A stretch of DNA of 64,000 nt from JADCCX01 sp031431475 (GCA_031431475.1 JANPDL010000018.1:62001-126000); one strand, 5' to 3'. Positions 19,524-29,155 are shown, counted from the stretch's first letter. Notes: generated by a model from the sequence alone, not told the origin. Numbers and translations: made by a program.

Positions 19524-19638
19524 AAGTATCACCGGGCGTCTGAGGTTATAATCTGCGGAAGGTGTGGATGGGTGCATTCCCGTCTGGAATCAGGGCAAGA
19601 GGGCTGCGATAGATTCCTGACGGGATCAGGAGCGCTCC

Positions 19639-22600
19639 ATGTCCACGACTTATCACGATGTCGGCTTCGTGCATCTCCATGTGCACTCATCCTTTTCGCT
19701 GCTGGAAGGGGCGTTGCCCATCGCCAAGCTGGCCAAGCTGGCGGAAGCCGATGATATGCCCGCGCTGGCGCTGACCGACACGAACAACCTGTTCGGGGCG
19801 CTGGAATTCTCGGAAAAATTGGCGGGAAGCGGCATCCAGCCCATCATCGGTCTGCAACTCACCGTGGATTTCGGTGACCATCAGCCCGCTCCCGGTCGCC
19901 CCAACGCCCGCCGCGAGGGCAGGGGCAAGATCGTCCTGCTTGCGATGAACGAGCTGGGTTACCGAAACCTGATGCGCCTGACGAGTGCCGGTTTCATGGA
20001 AACCGACTCATCTGACGAGCCGCATGTGACAATGGAGCGGATGCAGGGAATGAGTGAGGGCATCATTGCGCTCACAGGTGGTCCCGACGGCCCGATCAAT
20101 CGCCCGTTGACGGCAGCGCGCGCCGATCTGGCGGAAAAGCGCCTTCTGGCGCTGGCCGTGCTGTTCCCGAACCGCCTTTATATTGAGTTGCAACGCCACG
20201 GCGAGGACAATGAGATCGCGACCGAACCGCAGCTTGTCACCATGGCCTATGCGCACCGGCTGCCGCTGGTGGCTACCAACGAACCGTTCTTTGGCGGCAA
20301 AAAGGATCACGAAGCGCATGACGCACTGGTTGCCATCGCCGAGGGGCGATTGGTGTCTGATGATGATCGCCGAAAGGTCAGCATGGAACACGGCTTCAAA
20401 AGCCGCGCCGAGATGCAAAAACTGTTCAGAGATATCCCTGAAGCGATTGAGAATACTATCGAAATCGCCATGCGCTGTTCCTATCGTCCTCGTGTGCTGA
20501 AAACGCCAATCCTGCCACGCTTTTCTGAAAACGAGGATGAGGCTGCCCTCCTCAAGCGCGATGCCCATGCAGGGCTCGATGATCGCTTCTGCCAGCATGA
20601 TCCGGTTGAGGGCATGACGGTGGAAGATTACCGCAAGCGGCTGGACTTTGAGCTCTCCGTCATCGAGCGCATGAACTTTCCGGGTTATTTCCTCATCGTC
20701 TCGGATTTTATCCGCTGGGCAAAGGAGCAGGGCATTCCCGTGGGGCCTGGCCGTGGTTCGGGTGCGGGTTCGCTTGTCGCATACGCGCTGAAGATCACCG
20801 ATCTGGATCCGTTGCAGTTCAACCTGCTGTTCGAGCGGTTTTTGAACCCGGATCGCGTCTCGATGCCGGATTTCGATATCGATTTCTGCCAGGACCGCCG
20901 CGAAGAGGTCATCCATTACGTCCAGGAGCGCTACGGGCAGGACCGCGTGGCGCAGATCATCACCTTTGGTTCCCTGCAAGCACGTGGCGTGATCCGCGAT
21001 GTCGGCCGCGTGCTGGAAATGCCCTACGGCCAGGTCGACAAGCTGACCAAGCTCGTGCCACAGAACCCCGCCAATCCTGTGACGCTCGAGAAGGCCATCG
21101 CCGAGGAAGCCCGGCTACGCGCGGCATCCGACGAAGACCCGCAGGTCGAGCGCATGCTGGGTATCGCGCTGAAGCTGGAGGGGCTTTATCGCCATGCCTC
21201 CACTCACGCCGCAGGCATTGTGATCAGCGACCGCAAGCTGGAAGAGATGGTGCCGCTCTACCGCGACCCGAAATCCGACATGCCAGTCACCCAGTTCAAC
21301 ATGAAATGGGTGGAGCAGGCTGGCCTCGTGAAGTTCGACTTCCTTGGCCTCAAGACGCTGTCCGTCCTCGACCGTGCCGTGAAGCTCTTGGCCAAGCGCG
21401 GCGTGACCATCGATCTGCTGAAAATCCCCCTGGATGACGAAAAGACCTTCGCCATGCTCTCCCGCGCGGAAGCCGTGGGCATCTTTCAGCTGGAATCGGG
21501 CGGCATGCGTCGCGCGCTCTCCGACATGAAGCCCGACCGCTTCGAGGACATCATCGCGCTTGTGGCGCTCTATCGCCCGGGCCCGATGGCCAACATCCCT
21601 GTCTATTGCGACTGCAAGCACAAACGAGCGGAGCCGGAATATATCCACCCGCAGGTCAAATCCGTGCTGGAGGAAACCTTCGGCGTCATCGTCTACCAGG
21701 AACAGGTGATGCAGATCGCGCAAATCCTGTCAGGCTACAGCCTGGGCGAGGCGGACCTTCTTCGCCGTGCCATGGGCAAGAAGATCAAGAAGGAGATGGA
21801 CGAGCAGCGCGAGCGCTTTGTTACGGGCTGTCTGGCCAACGCCATTACCGATGCCGATGCCAATACGATCTTCGACCTGCTGGCGAAATTCGCGGATTAT
21901 GGCTTCAACAAAAGCCACGCAGCTGCCTATGCGCTGGTGGCATATCAGACCGCGTGGATGAAGACCAACTACCCCACCGAATTTCTGGCGGCATCCATGG
22001 CCTATGAAACCACCAACACCGAAAAACTGGTGGAGTTCCGCCGTGAGGCCGAGCGCATGGGCATCACGGTCGAAGCGCCGTCGATCCTCACATCCGGCGT
22101 CAGCTTCGATGTCGAGGACGGCAAGATCATCTATGCGCTTTCCGCCGTGAAGGGCGTGGGTGCGGAAGCCGCACGGCAAATCACCTTGGCGCGTCCGTTC
22201 AAAAGTCTGGGCGACTTTGCCAGCCGCATCAACCCGCGCGCACTCAACAAACGTACGATCGAGACGTTGGCTGCCGCAGGCGCGTTCGATGCGCTAGAAC
22301 CCAACCGCGCCCGGATCGTAGCGGGGGCCGATCTCATCATGGCCAGCGCCAACGAGGCCGAGCGCAGCCGTAACGACGGGCAGGCAGGCCTCTTCGGCGG
22401 CGACAGCGGCGCGGGCGATCTGCGCCTTCCCAACGCCGCAAACTGGACGCCGATGGAGCGCCTGCAGCGCGAGTTTGCTGCCATCGGCTTCTTCCTGTCG
22501 GGCCATCCGCTGGATGATTACGCCCCGGTTCTGGAGCGCATGCGGATCAGCACGCAGGCCGTATTCCTGAAGGCAGTGCGAGCGGGTGCCACCTTTGGTC

Positions 22601-23064
22601 GCCTTGCGGCTACGGTGATCGACCGACAGGAGCGGCGCACCCGCACCGGCACGCGCATGGGCATCGTCATCCTCTCCGATCAGAGCGGCCAGTTCGAGGT
22701 GGTCATCTTCTCCGAACGCCTCGCCCAGTTCCGCGACCTTCTGGAACCGGGCAAGGTCGTGATCATCACGGTCTCGGCCTCAGTCGAAAACGACGACGCC
22801 CGCCTGATTGTGCAGGCCGTGGAAGATCTCGATCAGGCCGTCGCGCGCGGCCTGAAGGGCCTTCGTGTCTTCGTGAAGGACAACGAGCCCTTGCCCAGCC
22901 TGCAAGCCCGCCTGACCCGTAAGGGGCAGGGCGATATCTACGTCGTGGTAATGACGGAGGGTGAGGACGTGGAGGTTAAATTGCCCGGACGCTACGACGT
23001 GAGCCCCGCGATGGTGGGCGCGCTGAAATCAGTCAACGGCGTGATGGCGGTGCAGCCGGTCTAG
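19639..23064 (+). CDS. dnaE: DNA polymerase III subunit alpha
   Basis: Replicative polymerase catalytic subunit, 1141 residues. It starts with a PHP domain (FVHLHVHSSFSLLEGAL), then the palm with the catalytic aspartates in PDFDIDFCQDRR, the GRGSGAGSLVAYAL motif, the YQEQVMQIAQ and FNKSHAAAYA motifs, a helix-hairpin-helix region and a C-terminal OB-fold. Length and motifs fit the DnaE1 class, not the SOS mutagenesis polymerase DnaE2/ImuC, although an SOS box lies 236 bp upstream in front of the micropeptide gene. Stop at 23064 is 40 bp from the converging lysin gene. Confidence 0.97.
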   Translation: MSTTYHDVGFVHLHVHSSFSLLEGALPIAKLAKLAEADDMPALALTDTNNLFGALEFSEKLAGSGIQPIIGLQLTVDFGDHQPAPGRPNARREGRGKIVLLAMNELGYRNLMRLTSAGFMETDSSDEPHVTMERMQGMSEGIIALTGGPDGPINRPLTAARADLAEKRLLALAVLFPNRLYIELQRHGEDNEIATEPQLVTMAYAHRLPLVATNEPFFGGKKDHEAHDALVAIAEGRLVSDDDRRKVSMEHGFKSRAEMQKLFRDIPEAIENTIEIAMRCSYRPRVLKTPILPRFSENEDEAALLKRDAHAGLDDRFCQHDPVEGMTVEDYRKRLDFELSVIERMNFPGYFLIVSDFIRWAKEQGIPVGPGRGSGAGSLVAYALKITDLDPLQFNLLFERFLNPDRVSMPDFDIDFCQDRREEVIHYVQERYGQDRVAQIITFGSLQARGVIRDVGRVLEMPYGQVDKLTKLVPQNPANPVTLEKAIAEEARLRAASDEDPQVERMLGIALKLEGLYRHASTHAAGIVISDRKLEEMVPLYRDPKSDMPVTQFNMKWVEQAGLVKFDFLGLKTLSVLDRAVKLLAKRGVTIDLLKIPLDDEKTFAMLSRAEAVGIFQLESGGMRRALSDMKPDRFEDIIALVALYRPGPMANIPVYCDCKHKRAEPEYIHPQVKSVLEETFGVIVYQEQVMQIAQILSGYSLGEADLLRRAMGKKIKKEMDEQRERFVTGCLANAITDADANTIFDLLAKFADYGFNKSHAAAYALVAYQTAWMKTNYPTEFLAASMAYETTNTEKLVEFRREAERMGITVEAPSILTSGVSFDVEDGKIIYALSAVKGVGAEAARQITLARPFKSLGDFASRINPRALNKRTIETLAAAGAFDALEPNRARIVAGADLIMASANEAERSRNDGQAGLFGGDSGAGDLRLPNAANWTPMERLQREFAAIGFFLSGHPLDDYAPVLERMRISTQAVFLKAVRAGATFGRLAATVIDRQERRTRTGTRMGIVILSDQSGQFEVVIFSERLAQFRDLLEPGKVVIITVSASVENDDARLIVQAVEDLDQAVARGLKGLRVFVKDNEPLPSLQARLTRKGQGDIYVVVMTEGEDVEVKLPGRYDVSPAMVGALKSVNGVMAVQPV

Positions 23065-23103
23065 CGGGACACTCACGTCCGCAGGGCTTCAAAGAGTCCC
23101 TCT

Positions 23104-25011
23104 TCAGCGTTTGATATTTGCGCCCGTCTGGTGATCCTCTATACGGGCGGCGGCGATGCGGTTGGCAAAGTACCGTCCGGCAATCCCGATGCCAAGTACC
23201 GCTAGCGAACCGCCAAATCCGGGCAATGTGCTGCCGCCTACTGCAGCAATTCCCTTCATGGCTGTCTGGACGACGGTATCGTTGGCGAAAAAGGTTGGCA
23301 GGATATCAAAGATGGTCGTGAATGACGGCGGCCTGGCCGACGTCATCTTGCCGATGGCATCAAAGACCTTCGTGATGTCCGGGTTCTTCGAGAGCACATC
23401 GGCTGGGATAACCTTGCGCAACTGATCGACGAGTTGCACCACATCCGCAGGCAGCAGCGGACCGGTCAACTGCTCGGAAAGCGTTTTCGCCACGCCGGAT
23501 AGTCTCGCAATGTCAGCGGTGTTGGTGGCTGGCACCAGGCGTTGTACATCGGCAAGGAATGGAAGCAGGGCATCAGGAACGTTGCTTGCAGTCCGTGCGG
23601 CAGAACCGCTTCCAGCATTGATAATGGCGCTGTTGCCGACGCCCAGCGCGCCGAAACCACTCAGGATCCAGCTGAGAATACGACTTCGGCCAGCGTCGAT
23701 CACTATGCGCGAGCCGTCCGCGACAAGGTCCTTCTCCGTCACCTTGATCCGCTTGTCCTCCAGCCTGCGGGACTGAGCCGTCTGGAACGCGTCCTCCGTC
23801 GTCTGATCCAGCACGCCGGTTGTTGGAAGGTTATTGTCATTCTGGAACGCGAGAAGAGCCGCCGCTGTCAGCGGGCCGAATTTGCCGTCAATCGCTCCCA
23901 GAACATAACCGAGCGCAGCGAGACGCTGCTGGAGGGTCGTGACGCGGACAGTATCAGTGCTGCCTTGCTGAAGTGGTTGAGACACCCGAACCTCCCACCC
24001 GTTTGCGTCCCCCGGCACAAGAATGTCCATGGGCGTGTTGAACCGATACAGATCGTTGCTCTTCATGACCGACTTGAGCATCGTCCCGTAGTTTGAATCC
24101 GTTGCATAGACCCCGGTCAGCGCATCGGCAAAGCGGTCCGGATCATTCTTGAACCGGCGCGCGTTCTCATATCTGGAAGAAGTTCCCAGCAGTTCCGCAT
24201 GCTTGATGAAGGCCTCGTCCAGACTGGGGAAGACCCGGAAATGTTGCTGGATGGAGATCTTCCTTCCGCCGACCTCCTCTTTGGTCCATGCCAGTACGCT
24301 CGGCTGGCCCTCCCTGGCCTTTATGCCGAACGGGTTGTTCGAGCCCGATGGCATGCTGGCACCGTAAGCACTCTCGACCGCCCATTGCGCCAGCGTCACG
24401 GAGGCCGGAAGGCCCCAGTGCCGTTGCGTCGCCTGCGCCGCTTTGATGACCTCTGCGGTGAAGCGCCTTGGAATATCCATTCGGATCGAGGCATGGGCTT
24501 CCCCTGCTTCATCAGTGACGTGCGCCACAATCGTCCGGAAAGCCCACTCCGGCGGGTTCACCCAGCCGCGCTGTGCGGCATCTCGCAGCCACTGCGGTGC
24601 ATTCGCGGATTTTCCATCCGCGCCCCACACAATCTTCTTGGTATCGGAAGCCGAGGTTCCAAAACCGATATGCATGGTCTTTGGGCCCATGTAGTCCACC
24701 CCGGCACCGATGCCGATTGCGCCGTTGGCGGCGGCGGCGGTTACAAACCTCGCCACGATATCGTCGCATTCCTGATCGGAAAACCGCGCCGTCACCCCGT
24801 TGGCGATGAGCTTGAGGTCAGCCGCCCTGCCGCCATTGTGCCGGGTTGAACCCACGCTTTTGCCGCTTGTGCCAGGCTGTCCGCCCGATGTCACGAAAAC
24901 AACATCCACGCCCGCAGCATCTGCGGCTTTCAGCAGGACTGTTTCAAGTTCCCGGTTGATCGGCAGGTCCCTGATCTTGCCGCTCAGGCTGGACTGATCA
25001 ATCCTTGCCAT
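23104..25011 (-). CDS. Three-domain peptidoglycan hydrolase with hydrophobic C-terminal tail
   Basis: A 635-residue protein without signal peptide. Domain 1 (~1-125) looks like an M15 peptidase: STRHNGGRAADL gives H58 and D65, and MHIGFG gives H114. Domain 2 (~180-325) is a GH73/FlgJ-like glucosaminidase (TLAQWAVESAYG with E213, NNPFGIKA, YATDSNYG). Domain 3 (~356-412) is a PG_binding_1 repeat (LQQRLAALGYVLGAIDGKFGPLTAAALLAFQ). The ~220-residue remainder has hydrophobic stretches near 444-466 and 595-618. Two catalytic domains plus a membrane-active tail recall phage or bacteriocin lysins, but no phage genes are adjacent. A 25-bp palindrome lies 43 bp upstream. Confidence 0.8.
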   Translation of the reverse strand: MARIDQSSLSGKIRDLPINRELETVLLKAADAAGVDVVFVTSGGQPGTSGKSVGSTRHNGGRAADLKLIANGVTARFSDQECDDIVARFVTAAAANGAIGIGAGVDYMGPKTMHIGFGTSASDTKKIVWGADGKSANAPQWLRDAAQRGWVNPPEWAFRTIVAHVTDEAGEAHASIRMDIPRRFTAEVIKAAQATQRHWGLPASVTLAQWAVESAYGASMPSGSNNPFGIKAREGQPSVLAWTKEEVGGRKISIQQHFRVFPSLDEAFIKHAELLGTSSRYENARRFKNDPDRFADALTGVYATDSNYGTMLKSVMKSNDLYRFNTPMDILVPGDANGWEVRVSQPLQQGSTDTVRVTTLQQRLAALGYVLGAIDGKFGPLTAAALLAFQNDNNLPTTGVLDQTTEDAFQTAQSRRLEDKRIKVTEKDLVADGSRIVIDAGRSRILSWILSGFGALGVGNSAIINAGSGSAARTASNVPDALLPFLADVQRLVPATNTADIARLSGVAKTLSEQLTGPLLPADVVQLVDQLRKVIPADVLSKNPDITKVFDAIGKMTSARPPSFTTIFDILPTFFANDTVVQTAMKGIAAVGGSTLPGFGGSLAVLGIGIAGRYFANRIAAARIEDHQTGANIKR

Positions 25012-25053
25012 AGTGTCGCCCCACCGTCAGTGAGCATTCACAACTAGAGATAT

Positions 25054-25078
25054 TTGCAGTAAATCAAGTATATTGCAA
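25054..25078. promoter_or_regulatory. AT-rich 25-bp palindrome upstream of the lysin gene
   Basis: TTGCA (25054-25058) and TGCAA (25074-25078) are perfect outer arms and further inner bases match (TA at 25060-25061 against TA at 25071-25072). It lies 43 bp before the lysin ATG at 25011 in a 287-bp gap to the MscS gene, in which I see nothing else distinctive. Confidence 0.4.
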
Positions 25079-25298
25079 GCAAGCTATCTGCAGGCGTTAG
25101 GGAGGCTAAGAGCTTATGTCGTTGCGCCGCTGCGCCGTTAGTCCGGATTCGTGCAAACGGTGTCGGGAAAAAGCGGTGCAGCGCTTGCGGGTATGTTTCC
25201 TATCCCGCAAGAAACTCCTGACGATTTTGCAATCAGGCTTGCTTTGAGTAGTATCTTTACTGCAGCTGGAACCAGCTAATCGGCCTGAAAGACACCGC

Positions 25299-27437
25299 GT
25301 GTTGACACATCTTCGTCTGATCCTTCTTTTCGGGGCATTTGTGACGCTCTCCGCTACTGCAATGGCAGCCGAGATCGCCCCGCCCGAAAAAGTGAAGCAG
25401 ATCATCCAGTTGCTGGATGATCCGGCCGTTCGTGACTGGGTCAAGCAGCGCAGCGCGTCACCCGTTGCGCTGGAACCTGTGTCGGGCATGGCGAAGGATG
25501 CCCCGCAGATGCTGCTGTCGCATTCCATCGGAATGGTCCGGCAGCATTATCTCGATGTGCTGTCAGCAGTGCCGCGCCTGCCGCAGGATATGGCCCGTGC
25601 ATTTGAACCTCTGCGAGACGAGATCGCCCGGTATGGTGTCAACCTCATCCTTGCGCTTGTCGCTTTGTTTGCCGCACTCGGTTACGGGCTTGAAAGGTTG
25701 GCGTGGATAGCCTCACCAAAGTTGCGGCAATGGATCACTGATCAGCCACGGGTCACCGCATTTGATCGTGTACGCCTCCTTGGCGCGCGGACCGCTTACG
25801 GCCTTGGCCTTGTTTGTGTGTTTGTAATCGGCAGCATCGGCGCATTTGTCATGATCGAATGGCCGCCTCTGACCCGCGCCGTGGTGATCGGGTTTCTGCT
25901 GGCAATCGTTATGATCCGTGCCATCAGCATCATTGGTCAGGTGATCTTTTCCCGCGTCACGCGCTGGTTCAAAGGTGGAAAGGCATTCCGACTGCTGCCG
26001 ATCAGTGATGCGGATGCAGCCTTCTGGTACTGGCGGTTGATGCTCTTTTTCGGATATTTTGCCATTGGATGGGTGACCATCGGATTGTTGCGTGTTCTGG
26101 GCCTTCCCTCCGCATCCGTTATGGTCTGCGGTTATACGCTTGCGCTGGGATTACTGCTCATTGCCATCGAGATCATCTGGCGCAGGCCATCCGCCAGTGA
26201 TGAAGCGAGCAACAAGCGGTTCGCGCAGAACATTCTGCTAACGGTTTACGGCGTCATTCTATGGGCGATGTGGAGTGCTGGCCTTTCCGGGCTGTTCTGG
26301 CTTCTCGTGGTGGCCATCGGTGTCCCTGCCGCGTTCAGTTTCGGACGGGCCGTGATCGCCCATCTGCTCAGGCCTGATGAGCATGGTGGAATTATTGCGG
26401 AGCCCGCTGAATCTGCTCCTCGCGGCGTCTTGCAGGTCTGTCTCGAGCGCGCGCTTTTCGCCAGCCTGATCATTGGCTCGCTGCTGTGGCTCTCCCGGGT
26501 GTGGCAGCTGGATATGCTGGCCATGGCTGATCAGAACACGATCTCGACCCGGCTGCTGCGCGGCGTTTTCACGGCTGTCGTAATCCTTCTGCTGGCTGAT
26601 CTGCTCTGGCAGATCATCAAGGCGGCGCTTGATTTGCAGCTTTCGCAAGATCCTGCCGATGCTGATCCGCACAATGATGTTGCTATCAAACAAGCGCGGC
26701 TGCGCACCCTTTTGCCGATCTTCCGCAACATCGCGCTGGTGCTTATCGCCGCCATGGCAATCCTGACGTCACTGTCGGCGCTGGGCGTCGATATCGCGCC
26801 ATTGATTGCGGGAGCCGGTGTTTTCGGCGTGGCTGTCGGATTCGGTGCCCAAACTCTCGTCAAGGACGTCATCAGCGGTTTGTTCTACCTCATGGACGAT
26901 GCCTTCCGCGTCGGTGAATACATCCAGAGCGGCAGTTACAAAGGCACGGTCGAGTCCTTTAGCCTGCGATCTGTGCGCCTGCGTCATCACCGTGGGCCCG
27001 TCTATACCATTCCCTTCGGCCAGCTTGGTGCGGTGCAGAACATGAGCCGTGACTGGGTAATCGACAAGTTTGATTTCACCGTGACATATGACACCGATAT
27101 GGACCTTGCCCGCAAGCTTGTGCGGAACATCGGTGCGGAAATGGCTGAGGATCCGGAGTTCACCCGCCTCATTCTCGAGCCGATGAAAATGCAGGGTGTA
27201 GAGCAGTTCGGCGATTACGGCATCAAGATCCGCTGCAAGATCACGACACGCCCGGGCGAGGAGGCCACCATCCGGCGCAAGGCGTATCTGCGCATCCGGG
27301 ATGCCTTCTCGCAAAACGGCATCAAGTTCGCCTCGCCGATGGTTACCGTTTCCGATGAGGCCCGCCCTGCGGCGGCAGCGGCAAAGATGTTGGCGGATGG
27401 CATTGCAGCGACTGCGGCGGTCGCAGCGAAGGTTTGA
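25299..27437 (+). CDS. MscS-family mechanosensitive channel, large (YbiO-like)
   Basis: A 712-residue inner-membrane channel protein. It has a signal-like N-terminus (LTHLRLILLFGAFVTLSATAMAAE), a periplasmic helical segment, about ten transmembrane helices, and then the MscS pore helix and beta domain: GAGVFGVAVGFGAQTLVKDVISGLFYLMDDAFRVGEYIQ, a match to the TM3 glycine/alanine pattern. Size and layout resemble the moderate-conductance channel YbiO. It would release solutes on hypo-osmotic shock. The start is GTG 25299, or TTG 25302. It stands alone in its orientation. Confidence 0.85.
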   Translation: MLTHLRLILLFGAFVTLSATAMAAEIAPPEKVKQIIQLLDDPAVRDWVKQRSASPVALEPVSGMAKDAPQMLLSHSIGMVRQHYLDVLSAVPRLPQDMARAFEPLRDEIARYGVNLILALVALFAALGYGLERLAWIASPKLRQWITDQPRVTAFDRVRLLGARTAYGLGLVCVFVIGSIGAFVMIEWPPLTRAVVIGFLLAIVMIRAISIIGQVIFSRVTRWFKGGKAFRLLPISDADAAFWYWRLMLFFGYFAIGWVTIGLLRVLGLPSASVMVCGYTLALGLLLIAIEIIWRRPSASDEASNKRFAQNILLTVYGVILWAMWSAGLSGLFWLLVVAIGVPAAFSFGRAVIAHLLRPDEHGGIIAEPAESAPRGVLQVCLERALFASLIIGSLLWLSRVWQLDMLAMADQNTISTRLLRGVFTAVVILLLADLLWQIIKAALDLQLSQDPADADPHNDVAIKQARLRTLLPIFRNIALVLIAAMAILTSLSALGVDIAPLIAGAGVFGVAVGFGAQTLVKDVISGLFYLMDDAFRVGEYIQSGSYKGTVESFSLRSVRLRHHRGPVYTIPFGQLGAVQNMSRDWVIDKFDFTVTYDTDMDLARKLVRNIGAEMAEDPEFTRLILEPMKMQGVEQFGDYGIKIRCKITTRPGEEATIRRKAYLRIRDAFSQNGIKFASPMVTVSDEARPAAAAAKMLADGIAATAAVAAKV

Positions 27438-27500
27438 GCAGGGGCAACCGGGTGTCGGGAGTTTGCGAACACTGTGCCAAGCGCCAGAAAGTAAAGCTGT

Positions 27501-28472
27501 TCAGTTCGGTTGCGGAATCTTGGCGCTTTCCACGATGGGCTTCCATGTCTCGAAATCCGCCTTGATCTGCTTTTCGAGCGCGGCACCCACCACGGAAACC
27601 GGCGTCACTGTCAGCTTTTGCAGCTTTTCCATCACCTCGGGCTCCTTCGAGATCGCTGCCAGTTCCGCGATCAGCTTGTCTGCAATCGGCTGCGGGATGT
27701 TTGCGGGCGCAATGAAAATCGCCGCCCATGTCACGTCGAGGCCGGGCACTGTGTCAGCCATGGCGGGATACTCCGGCGCCAACCCATAGCGCGCGGTCGA
27801 TGACACTGCGACGCCTTTGGCATTGCCGCCCTTCACCTGCGCCAGCGCCGTGGAGATCTGGTCGCACGACATGTGGATCTGCCCGCCGATGAGATCCTGC
27901 ATGATCTGGTTCGAGGCGCGATACGGCACGTGCTGCACCTGCACGCCCGTCTTCTGCGCCAGCAACTCCATGCACAGGTGCTGCGAAGTTCCGATGCCCG
28001 AGGAGCCATAGGAGTATTTGTTGGGATTGGCCTTCAGGTGATCGATGAATTCCTTCGGGCTGCCCGCCGGGATGCTGGGATGCACCACAAAGAAATTCGG
28101 CTGCGTCGCCACCATGGCGAGCGGCTTCAGGTCTTTGAACGTGTCATAGCCGAGCTTGTCCTTGTAGATATGCGGCAGGATATAGAGATTGCCCGCCGTG
28201 ATCGTGGCGAGCGTGTAGCCATCGGGTGCCGAGCGCGCCAGCGCTGTGATGCCGATGGTGCCACCCGCGCCAGAGCGGTTCTCCACGATGAACGGCTTGC
28301 CGAGCCGCTGGGTGAGGCGGTCAGTGAAGATGCGCGCCGCCACATCGGTGTTGCCGCCTGCGGCGTAGGGCACGATGACGGTGACGGCTTTGTCGGGCCA
28401 TGGTGCCTGGGCGAGGGCAGGGGTGGAGAGGGTCGCGGCAAGACTGGCGAGCGTCAGAAGGCGTGGAAGCAT
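27501..28472 (-). CDS. Bug-type tripartite tricarboxylate transporter receptor
   Basis: A 323-residue periplasmic solute receptor (TctC/Bug family). The signal peptide MLPRLLTLASLAATLSTPALAQ is followed by WPDKAVTVIVPYAAGGNTDVAARI, the family's opening signature, and by NRSGAGGTIG. The start chosen, ATG 28472, has GGGGAA upstream; the frame is open to 28553. Bug receptors bind small carboxylates for TctAB transporters, but no tctA or tctB is in the window, so this is an orphan receptor. Large orphan sets are typical of Burkholderiales and are also found in some alphaproteobacteria, so transfer is possible. Confidence 0.88.
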   Translation of the reverse strand: MLPRLLTLASLAATLSTPALAQAPWPDKAVTVIVPYAAGGNTDVAARIFTDRLTQRLGKPFIVENRSGAGGTIGITALARSAPDGYTLATITAGNLYILPHIYKDKLGYDTFKDLKPLAMVATQPNFFVVHPSIPAGSPKEFIDHLKANPNKYSYGSSGIGTSQHLCMELLAQKTGVQVQHVPYRASNQIMQDLIGGQIHMSCDQISTALAQVKGGNAKGVAVSSTARYGLAPEYPAMADTVPGLDVTWAAIFIAPANIPQPIADKLIAELAAISKEPEVMEKLQKLTVTPVSVVGAALEKQIKADFETWKPIVESAKIPQPN

Positions 28473-28549
28473 GATGGCGTTTTCCCCGGATTTTTTGTGG
28501 TTATTCGAGGGAGTGTATCGGGCAACGTGCGCGATGCAACCGAAAGTCA

Positions 28550-28918
28550 TCAACCTGGAGCATGTGCCAGCCCAAGCCGTGTCGCGACCTCCAGCAAGCG
28601 CTTGTCCTGCGTCCAGAGTGTCGAGCCGGGATGCAGTTGCACAGATGCAATCAGATGCGCATCGACATAGCCGATGCCGCTGCCTGCGATCCCGGCAGTG
28701 CCGATGACATGCATGACTTCGCCATGTTCAGCCACGGTGATAGCAGGCAGTGCCTCAAGCGCCTCAATAATCATTGATCGCTGCCGCAGACTGCCCAGCG
28801 CGATCTCGCCTGTAATGAAGGGATGCGAAAGCACACGGCCATCATCCAGAATCCGGGCCAGTTGTGGATCACCCGCCCGGAGGTGATCGATCCACACCGA
28901 CGTATCGACGAGGATCAC
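28550..28918 (-). CDS. vapC: VapC toxin, PIN-domain ribonuclease
   Basis: A 122-residue PIN-domain endoribonuclease. The acidic active site is visible: D5 in ILVDTSVWID, E in ITGEIALG near residue 38, D in GIGYVDAHLI near residue 86 and D in LWTQDKRL. It overlaps the upstream antitoxin gene by 4 bases (ATGA), the usual toxin-antitoxin arrangement with the antitoxin first. VapC toxins cut tRNA or rRNA when VapB is lost; the target here is unknown. Confidence 0.9.
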   Translation of the reverse strand: MILVDTSVWIDHLRAGDPQLARILDDGRVLSHPFITGEIALGSLRQRSMIIEALEALPAITVAEHGEVMHVIGTAGIAGSGIGYVDAHLIASVQLHPGSTLWTQDKRLLEVATRLGLAHAPG

Positions 28919-29112
28919 TGCCCGGTAGGCCTGCGGCGGGGTGCTGCCTCAAGTCCGGGCTCGCTGCCGCCAAGCCGCGCAAGGCGGCGCGCGCTTTCAC
29001 GTTCGATCAGGGCTTTCAGGCCTTCGCGCACGAGTGCGGACTTTTCATGCACGCCGGTGAGGCTGCTGGCCCTTGCGAGGAGGGTGTCGTCGATTGCGAG
29101 CGTTGTGCGCAT
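28915..29112 (-). CDS. vapB: VapB antitoxin
   Basis: A 65-residue antitoxin of the Rhizobiales-type VapB family: the N-terminal MRTTLAIDDTLLARA with VREGLKALIERESARRLA is the ribbon-helix-helix-like DNA-binding part, and the basic C-terminal tail (RLARLGGSEPGLEAAPRRRP) would occupy the VapC active site. Start ATG 29112 behind GGAG; the frame is open 12 codons further. The palindrome at 29142-29155 is a likely autoregulatory operator. The pair is divergent from the restriction-modification operon. Confidence 0.88.
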   Translation of the reverse strand: MRTTLAIDDTLLARASSLTGVHEKSALVREGLKALIERESARRLARLGGSEPGLEAAPRRRPTGQ

Positions 29113-29141
29113 GGGGTAGCTCCAGAATGTGCATAAGAATG

Positions 29142-29155
29142 GCATCATTTGATGC
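29142..29155. promoter_or_regulatory. Palindromic candidate VapBC operator
   Basis: GCATCA (29142-29147) and TGATGC (29150-29155) form a perfect inverted repeat with a 2-bp centre, 30 bp upstream of the vapB ATG. VapB proteins bind such short palindromes over their own promoters. Confidence 0.55.

Noticed and set aside
19639..23064. SOS-inducible error-prone polymerase (dnaE2) because an SOS box lies upstream
   Set aside because: Length, PHP motif and context fit DnaE1, no imuA/imuB is present, and the box is better placed for the micropeptide gene.
23065..23103. Terminator between dnaE and the lysin gene
   Set aside because: Only an imperfect short stem is seen and no T-run on either strand.
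25106..25528. 140-codon minus-strand frame before the lysin gene
   Set aside because: It overlaps the start of the MscS gene on the other strand and has Ser/Arg-rich shadow composition.
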